NCBI GenBank assembly: GCA_016839545.1
Contig: JAEOUB010000459.1
Coordinates: 1-7,790 of the forward strand
DNA from: Candidatus Kariarchaeota archaeon
GTDB taxonomy: Archaea > Asgardarchaeota > Heimdallarchaeia > Heimdallarchaeales > Kariarchaeaceae
Length of the DNA: 7,790 nucleotides
Direction of reading: 5' to 3'
The position numbers and the translations under genes were made by a program. The notes under the pieces were generated by a model that was not told the DNA's origin, searched no databases, and was given only the letters and a program-made list of their open reading frames with translations. Every line of letters begins with the position of its first letter. Position 1 is the first letter of the stretch. This document shows positions 1-6,017 of this stretch, in pieces.

Positions 1-672
1 GCTTTCAAATCACTGACCAATACTCCGGGTCAGACCTCTATCTGGGATACCATCTTCAGCCTCTTCATAGCACTGTATGCTATTCAATCAGCTGCTGTAA
101 AGGGCATCAAGATTGGTGAGGCAGATCTCCCAGATCTCTCGGTAGAGGAGAAGATGATGGCCAAGGAAAAAGGGAATCTCGGGTTCTCCAAGACCGTCAG
201 CCGACTTATCGGTGATAAGGGGATTGTGCTCAGTATTCTCGGTCTGGTGATCGGTTACCACAGCCTGCAAATCCAATCTTTCTTGGGCCGACAAAATATC
301 TTCAATGATTTCGAATACACCGCGGATGCCGATATCATCCTCATTGGTTATGAGGTGAACCTAGCAGTCTCATTTCTGATCTATATCCTAGCAATTCTTG
401 CATTCCTGCTCATTCCAGCATTCAGGAGATATGCCAACCCCACGGTTAGAAGAATCGTGTGGGCACCTGAATATGGAGATCTGAAACTTCTGGCTATTGC
501 AGTCAAGGAGGGAGATATCAACTGGAAAACCGAAGCAATGGGGGTTGTTACCAGCCTTGGAGCATCCAAGATCAAGGGATTGGTAGGATCAGGTGGGTCA
601 TTCGAAGAGAAGATATCTGAAAAAGTCGGGGACCTGGTGGAGAAAGCAAAGGACAAACGAGGTGTATCATAG
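1..672 (+). CDS. Membrane protein of unknown function, 3' part (5' end outside window)
   Basis: The frame is open from base 1 to the TAG at 670-672, giving 223 visible residues. The first in-frame ATG inside the window (154) is not a credible start because good protein sequence, including a hydrophobic stretch, precedes it. Three hydrophobic segments are visible at about residues 13-32, 72-95 and 111-140 (window numbering). The last runs into a basic stretch (FRRYANP) that would sit in the cytoplasm. A soluble tail of about 80 residues follows, rich in Gly, Lys and Glu, with a glycine patch (GLVGSGGS) and an amphipathic, probably helical end (residues 201-220). I do not recognise the family and see no enzymatic motif. 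The gene is cut by the window edge, not broken. The coding call is solid; the function is unknown. Confidence 0.8.
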   Translation, partial: AFKSLTNTPGQTSIWDTIFSLFIALYAIQSAAVKGIKIGEADLPDLSVEEKMMAKEKGNLGFSKTVSRLIGDKGIVLSILGLVIGYHSLQIQSFLGRQNIFNDFEYTADADIILIGYEVNLAVSFLIYILAILAFLLIPAFRRYANPTVRRIVWAPEYGDLKLLAIAVKEGDINWKTEAMGVVTSLGASKIKGLVGSGGSFEEKISEKVGDLVEKAKDKRGVS

Positions 673-794
673 ACCGAGTCTATGGCACTGCATTCTGCGT
701 CATTTAAATATGAAGGCGAATTTTGGCTATATAAATCCCCTATTAAAATGTTTTTTCAATCATTTTTTAAGACAAGACACAATACTTTGGTTGG
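673..794 (+). promoter_or_regulatory. AT-rich intergenic region with candidate TATA boxes for the 795 gene
   Basis: Three AT-rich elements could be archaeal TATA boxes. TATATAAAT at 728-736 is closest to consensus and would give a leader of roughly 35 bases. TTTAAATA at 703-710 is further away. The T-run TTTTTTA at 763-769 lies about 25 bases before the ATG at 795 and would give a leaderless message. No Shine-Dalgarno-like sequence stands before the ATG (TTTGGTTGG). I cannot choose between them from sequence alone, but the 728 element matches best. Confidence 0.45.
751..768 (+). terminator. Possible U-tract terminator after the membrane protein gene
   Basis: Two runs of six T, at 751-756 and 763-768, follow the stop codon at 672. 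Archaeal RNA polymerase commonly terminates at U-rich tracts without a hairpin, so these could end the upstream transcript. They overlap the promoter zone of the next gene, so the assignment is tentative. Confidence 0.3.
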
Positions 795-1619
795 ATGGAT
801 TTCAAGCTGTTTGTTGAGAAACGAGGATCCACGCCCGAACCTTTAGAGGTAATGGGCGAACACCTGGCTGCCATTTTAGGCGACCAGATCACTGTGACCA
901 CTTTAGACGTCTCCAAAGACAAAGATCGAAAGGAAGCGTCCAAATTGGGCGTAGAGGAAACTCCGAGTCTCCTGTTCGAAAAGGTACGGATTTCTGGTCA
1001 AGTCAACGAGTACTTTCTTTTAGCCTGTGTCGCTCAACTCCTCACAACAGATGGAAATGATCAATCAGGCAGTACTGTGGATATTGAAGGAGATGATGCA
1101 GAGATCAAGTTGAAGGTAGCTTCAGGATTTCTGGCACATCAGACTCAGATCCGAGAGGAGATCAACACTTACCTGTTGATGATCAGATCCTCAACTGACG
1201 ATTTCAATCCTGAGCTCCTGTTAGAGATGGCCAACTCGGGAACAACTATCTTCATGCTGACCAATTTTGAGGAGGGCAGCAAGAGAGAAGAGCTGGCTGC
1301 AATCGGATCCCATGAGCGAATTCTCATTGGACACATCATGCGAACCAACATTCACATGACCATGTCCATCACTGTACGCAAAGGCAGACCCTTCTTTGGT
1401 TCATATGTCAGAGCAAAAGATGCCAAAACTTCATGGACTGGTAAGTGGAGCCCCCTGCTCCATGATACCGTATCTGAACTCAAGGACTTTTTCGTCCCGC
1501 TGTTCAATACTTCCAGCCCAGTACAGCTAGACGGAGTTATTCCCGAGCCACTAGAAGTCAATCGACTCGTGGCCAAGGTCAAGGACAATATTGAGATACT
1601 CCGGGCTCTCTTCTTCTAA
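795..1619 (+). CDS. Thioredoxin-fold protein without CxxC, fused to a possible degenerate PLD/TrmB-like domain
   Basis: This is a 274-residue soluble protein starting at the ATG at 795. Residues 2-83 read like a thioredoxin/glutaredoxin fold: a first strand (DFKLFVEKR), a helix, a second strand (ITVTTLDVS) and a strand entered through a Thr-Pro pair (T56-P57) matching the usual cis-proline. The redox CxxC expected just after strand one is absent (residues 10-16 have no Cys); the only Cys is C78. After an acidic linker (about 85-105), residues 108-238 show alternating helices and strands. One segment there (H187 to GSY at 202-204) resembles the HxK...GS region of phospholipase-D-like folds, as seen in sugar-binding C-terminal domains of TrmB regulators, but the Lys is missing. 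There is no helix-turn-helix, so it is not a complete TrmB protein. It is probably a binding or scaffold protein, not an enzyme. Its end overlaps the facing polymerase gene by 4 bases. Domain assignments are inference by eye; the reading frame is well supported. Confidence 0.75.
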   Translation: MDFKLFVEKRGSTPEPLEVMGEHLAAILGDQITVTTLDVSKDKDRKEASKLGVEETPSLLFEKVRISGQVNEYFLLACVAQLLTTDGNDQSGSTVDIEGDDAEIKLKVASGFLAHQTQIREEINTYLLMIRSSTDDFNPELLLEMANSGTTIFMLTNFEEGSKREELAAIGSHERILIGHIMRTNIHMTMSITVRKGRPFFGSYVRAKDAKTSWTGKWSPLLHDTVSELKDFFVPLFNTSSPVQLDGVIPEPLEVNRLVAKVKDNIEILRALFF

Positions 1620-4159
1620 CCAAAGTAGTATTCAAGCTGATTTGCACTGACTGAAGATTCAACTTCTTTGTCTTCGAGTTCCCAGTCATCCAGTGTGCGC
1701 TCCACACCTGATGCACTGTACTTGACTCTGCCATGTGCCTGTATCTGTGCATCATAGGTCAGTTCAAGGTAGTCTGCCTCGATGAGCTTGACATAGTATT
1801 CGGGGTCATACGGGGTCTCATCGGTGATCTCAGGACCCACCCGTACGCGTTCAATCGAGTCTTTGGGGACAGTGTCATCAACCACGATAAAGAAGAAATT
1901 CTGACCAGGAAAGATCTTCTGCCCGATGGCAGCATATCGCTTGGTCGATACTGCCTGCACTGTGGAATGTGCCCGGTAGCCATCACCCCCTCGTGTTGAC
2001 TTCAGTTTCATCATCAACTCAGTTGTCTTCGCACGCCGTGAGCGGAGCAACTGAACGTGGTCCATTAGGATATTGTGCGACCTGGAAAGCAATGCCCAGT
2101 ACTCCTCTCGGGTTGTTGCCTGGCTAAACAGGTCAAGTATCTCTTCCTGAAAGCGTCTCTCAAAGGTGGTAACTCTCCGCTGCCGGTGGCGAATGCCCCT
2201 GAGCTTGAACTCGCCATGATCAAAATAGCCAAAATACCGGTTGAGTGCAGCCACACTGTCATACTCCTTGATCGATCCGAAGACAACCCATGCGAATTTG
2301 CCCTCAACATCAAGCGGTACTCCAATCTTGCGGGTGGTTGCAGTGATATAGGCATCCAGTCTTTCCCTGGTATCCGTCTCGGGATCAATTGCTCTGAGAA
2401 ACAATGAGTCAGTGATGCCAGCAACAGTCTCGTAGCCAAACTCCCGTGCCAGTTCCATCGCCTGCCGCAGCATCTCCCTGCCATATGCAGTGACACACTG
2501 GTGACTCTCGATACTGCCCCACCGGGAGTTCTTGAACCCCAGGTAGCCAAATGATGAGACCAGGATCCACTTGTAGGCAGAATCAATCCCGGCAAGCTTT
2601 TTCTTGATCGGTGAGTCTCCAAGTCGCCTCTTGATCATCTTCATCTGCACTCTCTTGCCAAGAACGAGAGCCATGGTTCGTGTCACCACACCGATACGTC
2701 GCTTGCAGGTATGATAGTTGGTCTCAGGTATTCTGATTACAGGCTCCTGCTTGCAGCCCTCATGCTCACACAGCACTGTCTCGTTGGAAATGTTGTGGTT
2801 TGACATGATAAACGGGTACAGGGAGGTGAAGTCAACCGCCCACACACGGTCATGTACTCCCGGTGCTGCTGGAAAGATCAGCCCACCATTATCTGCAATC
2901 AGCAACTCCTCTGCACTCTTGAACTGCTCACCTCTAGACTTACTGGGAGGAACAAGCGTGGGTGGCACTGTGGCATGATTGATCTTGAACTCGACACCTG
3001 TCAGGATACCACCGATTGATGCCCGTGATGACCGTATGGGTGGCACACCTGATATCCGTGACAGGTCAAACATCCCGGGCAGTCCACTCTCTGCCAGAAA
3101 GAAGGAGTTCTCAATATCAATATGCAACCTTCCAGCAAGGTACTTCACCGGTTCTCGTCGCATGATCTGCCCATAGGTCATGTAGGTCTGAGCCTGTGAC
3201 TCTTCCCGGCGGTAGTAGGTCCGTGACAGGCGATCCAGTCGCAGCGGATGCCGTACCTGGTCGGAACGATAACTCAGGTAGTTGAGAAAGAACTTGTCCC
3301 CGTTTGACATGTCCAGCACATCGGGATCAAAACGGTCGATGAGCTGTTGCAGGTCCTGGAAAATCTGACGCTCACTGCCTTGCAGCATCAGTTCCTCTAG
3401 CTCCTCGGTATTGGTGTGTTCGGGCTGGTAGAGTGTCTTAAGTTTGATTTTCAGTGAGCGGATGGGATCGTGCTTGACGGGGAAATAACCGGACATGTCA
3501 ATGTCGAACTCAATCGAGAGCACGCGGACTGGCGGAAGAAAGTAGAGAATATCGGAGATGCTGTCATACTGCTCAAGGCTGACCATGTTTAGCGGCTGTT
3601 TGCCATGATCCCATTCCCATGGTTCCATCTCCTCTAGATCAGGCAGATCCATTTCGGACAGGTAGATGTATTCCCCTTTCAGTCTCAGAAACGGGGTTCT
3701 GAAACGGTCTGTGCTGATATGAACGCCACACATCGGTGCCACCTCCTCCTCGATGAAGAAGTGCTGTCTCCTGTTGATATCGCAGTTGAAAACATTGTAG
3801 TGGTGCTCTCGCAGGAGCTGTGTCATTCGCTCGTCGAAATCCTTGTAGGAGACCAATCTGACCTCGAGTACCTCGGTTGCCAGCTCTGCAAAATTGTCAA
3901 GCATCCTGTGAGTGGTCCGAATGGAGTAGACCCACTCCAGGCTGGATACCTCCTCGGCAATCTCCATCAGGCTGCGGTTTTTGTCCACAAGCCTGCCTGT
4001 GACATCGTAATCTGCATCTGCTGCAATGTAGATCTTGGGATGGTACCACAGGGGATAATGCCTCGTCTGGCCGTCAACAGTCTTGGTCCAGAGGTGTGTG
4101 AGATCTCCCTGAAAGTAGATATCGATGATGTACTCACAGCTGGAGCAGTGGGGTTGCAC
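1616..4159 (-). CDS. Divergent archaeal family B DNA polymerase with altered motif C and degraded exonuclease domain
   Basis: This 847-residue protein has the family B layout: N-terminal domain about 10-200, exonuclease-like domain about 205-390, palm/fingers about 420-640, thumb to the end. Motif A is intact (DFTSLYP, D443). Motif B keeps Lys530 and Gly538, but the usual NSFYG core reads VSSFG. Motif C is GITDS (581-585) in place of GDTDS, keeping only the second Asp (D584). Proofreading signatures are poor: Exo I appears as E217-F-D219 instead of DxE, Exo II reads NGDKFF with the Asp lost, and Exo III lacks its Tyr. The thumb block is LRGIRHRQRR where GIExRRRD is usual. C464, C469, H483 and C485 between motifs A and B could bind a metal. 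The start is GTG at 4159; an in-frame TAG lies two codons upstream, so no earlier ATG is possible. It most resembles accessory archaeal PolB paralogues, not the main replicase. Template-directed synthesis is plausible; proofreading is unlikely. Confidence 0.9.
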   Translation of the reverse strand: MQPHCSSCEYIIDIYFQGDLTHLWTKTVDGQTRHYPLWYHPKIYIAADADYDVTGRLVDKNRSLMEIAEEVSSLEWVYSIRTTHRMLDNFAELATEVLEVRLVSYKDFDERMTQLLREHHYNVFNCDINRRQHFFIEEEVAPMCGVHISTDRFRTPFLRLKGEYIYLSEMDLPDLEEMEPWEWDHGKQPLNMVSLEQYDSISDILYFLPPVRVLSIEFDIDMSGYFPVKHDPIRSLKIKLKTLYQPEHTNTEELEELMLQGSERQIFQDLQQLIDRFDPDVLDMSNGDKFFLNYLSYRSDQVRHPLRLDRLSRTYYRREESQAQTYMTYGQIMRREPVKYLAGRLHIDIENSFFLAESGLPGMFDLSRISGVPPIRSSRASIGGILTGVEFKINHATVPPTLVPPSKSRGEQFKSAEELLIADNGGLIFPAAPGVHDRVWAVDFTSLYPFIMSNHNISNETVLCEHEGCKQEPVIRIPETNYHTCKRRIGVVTRTMALVLGKRVQMKMIKRRLGDSPIKKKLAGIDSAYKWILVSSFGYLGFKNSRWGSIESHQCVTAYGREMLRQAMELAREFGYETVAGITDSLFLRAIDPETDTRERLDAYITATTRKIGVPLDVEGKFAWVVFGSIKEYDSVAALNRYFGYFDHGEFKLRGIRHRQRRVTTFERRFQEEILDLFSQATTREEYWALLSRSHNILMDHVQLLRSRRAKTTELMMKLKSTRGGDGYRAHSTVQAVSTKRYAAIGQKIFPGQNFFFIVVDDTVPKDSIERVRVGPEITDETPYDPEYYVKLIEADYLELTYDAQIQAHGRVKYSASGVERTLDDWELEDKEVESSVSANQLEYYFG

Positions 4160-4218
4160 GACCTATGCGCGGTCCGGCTATTGAAAAGGTCAACCGAGTG
4201 AGTGTTGTCCGAAACCAT

Positions 4219-4428
4219 TTATGATTGAAACTTGGCGGTAATATCAGGTGGGAATTTACCCATACCGTCGCAGCTCTTGCCGAGTTCATCTGATCTTCGA
4301 GTACATGTGCTGGTGGCAGTGATCCAGCCGTTACAAAGACCGGTGGTACCAGCAGTACCGTCGTATTTGTCACAGATTGATTTGTACTCTGTTTTCTTTC
4401 CACCTGCGTTGGGAAGCGGAATAGACAT
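4219..4428 (-). CDS. Small four-cysteine protein, unknown function
   Basis: This is a 69-residue reading frame from the ATG at 4428 to the TAA at 4219-4221. It has four evenly spaced cysteines (C19, C32, C42, C53; spacing 12, 9 and 10) among Gly, Thr, Ser and Lys, one Trp (W35), and no hydrophobic segment or signal peptide. The cysteines could bind Zn or Fe, or form two disulfides, but the spacing matches no zinc ribbon I know. The main evidence that it is real is the strong TATA-like box ending 20 bases before its ATG, which suits a leaderless message. It lies 59 bases upstream of the polymerase gene on the same strand, so the two may share a transcript. The opposite strand also has an open frame here (4232-4480), but no comparable promoter points at it. 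I do not recognise the family; the frame could still be spurious. Confidence 0.5.
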   Translation of the reverse strand: MSIPLPNAGGKKTEYKSICDKYDGTAGTTGLCNGWITATSTCTRRSDELGKSCDGMGKFPPDITAKFQS

Positions 4429-4517
4429 ACATTTCCCATCAAAATTGGATATAAAAATCTACGCGCCATCGAGGATTTAATTGAAGCTCTCTGACAATAA
4501 GCTGTTTTCAGCCTGAT
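4429..4517. other. Intergenic spacer between the coiled-coil and small Cys genes
   Basis: Besides the TATA box at 4449-4457, this 89-base spacer holds only a short perfect inverted repeat, GCTG-TTTT-CAGC at 4501-4512, just after the coiled-coil stop codon. A 4-bp stem with no following T-run is too weak to call a terminator. Nothing else was recognised. Confidence 0.4.
4449..4457 (-). promoter_or_regulatory. Strong TATA-like promoter for the small Cys gene, possibly also the polymerase
   Basis: Read on the minus strand, the sequence is TTTTTATAT, close to the archaeal TATA consensus. Its centre is about 25 bases before the ATG at 4428, which would place the transcript start at or next to the start codon. 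No similar box sits at that distance before the polymerase GTG at 4159, where the only AT-rich element (CATAAATGG, about 60-70 bases upstream) is weak. The polymerase may therefore depend on this promoter. Confidence 0.6.
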
Positions 4518-5852
4518 TTATCCCTTCAGAGGGGTGCGATCAGATTTGCTCTGTGTTTTCTTCTTGTCTTTCTTTGGAGGTGTCGGAAAATCCTCAGTGA
4601 AGAGAGGCTCCTCTTCCTGACCATCCAGCTTGGCTAGCATCCGACCGAAGTTGGGTGTATCAACGGGGGCATCTACCTCCTCGATGACAAACTCTGGTTT
4701 TGGTTCTTCAGCAGGTTCCCTGACTTTCTGTGATTGTCTGATTGAGTCCATCAGATCGTGACCTGAGGTATCAAGTCGTGATTGGATCTGTGCAACACTC
4801 TCGTCAAGTTTGAGCTCTTTCTCGATGAGATTGTATCGACCATCATCTTCCTCTACAGGTTCCTTTGTGGTGTCTCCTATATGGTCAACAGGGACCTCTT
4901 TCTCAAGTTCAGCTTCAAGTGAGGTCTTTTTGGGTGTCCATTTCTTTTTGGAAATAGCACTTTCAACTGAGACTATCTTCCTTTCAGGACTTGGCTTCTC
5001 CAATTCCTGTCGGAGTGCTTTGTTGTTCTGATGCATTGCAATTGATTTCTCCTCAAGCATCTCGTATTGCTTCTTGATATCCCTGAACTTGGCAGTGTAC
5101 TGCTCTTTCTCTGATCGCAGTTTTTCCAGTGCCTCGTAGGCCTGAGCTGTTTCCTGTTTGAACGACTCATACACTTTGGTGATTTCCTGAATCTCCTGGT
5201 TATACTTGTTTTCCCGTGCCTGCATTGTTCTTGTCAGCTCACGGTTCTTCTCCTGGAGTTCCTGTCGCTGTTCCTCCATCTCACGCATCTTTTTCTCCAG
5301 AAGAAGAAGCTGATCGGCGAATTCTGAGACATGCTCAATTGATTCAACCACCTGTTCCTGCTGTTTCTGCTGTTCATTATGAAGAAGAGACTGCTCCTCG
5401 ATATACAGATCAAGCTGTCTGCGCTGAGTCACTACCAGTGCCTCTTTCTCCTGCAATAGCTGAGCCTGCTGTTCCAGCTTCTGGGTGAGATCTTCGATTT
5501 CCATGTCCTTCTCTTGAAGGAGTTCAGAGGATTTTGCCCCCTCTTCTTTGAGTTCCTCGAATCTCTCATCAAGATCCTGATCAAGTTGGCGCTGTTTTGC
5601 CGCCGTCTCCTCCTCCATCGTTGTCATCTGCTCTCGCAGGCTCTCCACCTCTTCGAGCAGAGTGCTGAATTCCATGGAAAAGGAGGTGAAAATATCTCGA
5701 ACCAGTGGATGAAAGGAGTCGTAGTGACGTCTGAGCAGGGCATCCATCCGCCGATGATCATCACTGAAAAAAAGCACGTCATATCGGAACGGGGCGGGTC
5801 GCGCAAAAAACTCCTCGTAGTCTTTGAGTTTTTTGTCCAAATCCTTGCTCAT
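4518..5852 (-). CDS. Long coiled-coil protein, cytoplasmic, unknown function
   Basis: This is a 444-residue protein with ATG at 5852 and TAA at 4518-4520. Residues 1-58 form a short region with aromatic and hydrophobic content (YDVLFFSDDHRRMDALLRRHY) that looks globular. Residues about 60-285 are a nearly unbroken coiled coil very rich in Glu, Gln, Lys and Leu. A basic hinge (SKKKWTPKK, 301-309) leads to a Pro/Glu/Asp-rich, probably disordered tail with a possible short amphipathic motif (NFGRMLAKLDG, 401-411) and a strongly basic end (PPKKDKKK, 425-432). It has no cysteine, signal peptide or membrane segment, and no Walker motif, so it is not an SMC or Rad50 ATPase. The architecture suggests a scaffold, tether or filament-forming protein with binding peptides at its tail. 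The family is not recognised and coiled coils resemble each other by chance, so function should not be inferred from weak similarity. Confidence 0.85.
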   Translation of the reverse strand: MSKDLDKKLKDYEEFFARPAPFRYDVLFFSDDHRRMDALLRRHYDSFHPLVRDIFTSFSMEFSTLLEEVESLREQMTTMEEETAAKQRQLDQDLDERFEELKEEGAKSSELLQEKDMEIEDLTQKLEQQAQLLQEKEALVVTQRRQLDLYIEEQSLLHNEQQKQQEQVVESIEHVSEFADQLLLLEKKMREMEEQRQELQEKNRELTRTMQARENKYNQEIQEITKVYESFKQETAQAYEALEKLRSEKEQYTAKFRDIKKQYEMLEEKSIAMHQNNKALRQELEKPSPERKIVSVESAISKKKWTPKKTSLEAELEKEVPVDHIGDTTKEPVEEDDGRYNLIEKELKLDESVAQIQSRLDTSGHDLMDSIRQSQKVREPAEEPKPEFVIEEVDAPVDTPNFGRMLAKLDGQEEEPLFTEDFPTPPKKDKKKTQSKSDRTPLKG

Positions 5853-6017
5853 AACATTGTATTGACAACACAGAAAATAATGTTATTGATTTCCTTGTTG
5901 CTAGAAGATAACCTCAGAGTCCTGAACTGTGTACTATTCTGCCTTTTTGCCTTCTCAATTCGCCATTTGCTTGGTGATTGTCACAGATTTTATAGATAAA
6001 TCACTGTTAGGTAGGGT
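5853..6017. promoter_or_regulatory. Divergent promoter region between the coiled-coil and GH57 genes
   Basis: These 165 bases lie between two start codons pointing away from each other. On the plus side TTTTATAG (5988-5995) is a clear TATA box. On the minus side only a weak AT-rich element is visible around 5874-5885, at about the right distance (roughly 25 bases) from the ATG at 5852. That weak element overlaps the inverted repeat AATAA-TG-TTATT (5876-5887), which could be an operator or a chance AT palindrome. No small gene or structured RNA was recognised here. Confidence 0.5.
5988..5995 (+). promoter_or_regulatory. TATA box of the GH57 gene
   Basis: TTTTATAG ends 22 bases before the ATG at 6018. 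This matches archaeal TATA-to-start spacing and implies a leaderless or nearly leaderless message. The bases just before the ATG (TTAGGTAGGGT) are purine-rich but too close and too imperfect to be a convincing ribosome binding site. Confidence 0.6.

Noticed and set aside
593..817. 74-codon plus-strand frame bridging the membrane protein end and the next gene
   Set aside because: It overlaps the end of one credible gene and the start of another in a different frame, crosses the AT-rich promoter region, and has a biased composition rich in His, Trp and Lys.
795..1619. Full TrmB-type transcription regulator
   Set aside because: The N-terminus reads as a thioredoxin-like fold, not a winged helix-turn-helix, and the PLD/TrmB-like resemblance of the second half is weak.
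2405..2419. Polymerase as a dead enzyme because motif C lacks an Asp
   Set aside because: D443 and D584, the two metal ligands considered most critical in family B enzymes, are both present, as is the motif B Lys530. Loss of activity cannot be concluded.
2065..2622. 185-codon open frame on the minus strand inside the polymerase gene
   Set aside because: It lies wholly within the polymerase in another frame of the same strand, while the polymerase frame carries motifs B and C across this stretch. The alternate product has shadow-like composition (many Ser, Arg, Pro, Trp) and no recognisable domain.
4134..4469. 111-codon minus-strand frame overlapping the small Cys gene and the polymerase start
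   Set aside because: Its ATG at 4469 lies upstream of the TATA box at 4449-4457, so a message from that box would not include its start. It also overlaps the polymerase start and shows no domain.
4232..4480. 82-codon plus-strand frame opposite the small Cys gene
   Set aside because: No promoter-like box was seen at the expected distance, and it starts inside the opposite gene. The minus frame has the better-placed TATA box. It cannot be fully excluded.
4501..4512. Hairpin GCTG-TTTT-CAGC after the coiled-coil gene as a terminator
   Set aside because: The stem is only 4 bp with no T-run following on the minus strand, and archaeal termination does not usually need a hairpin.
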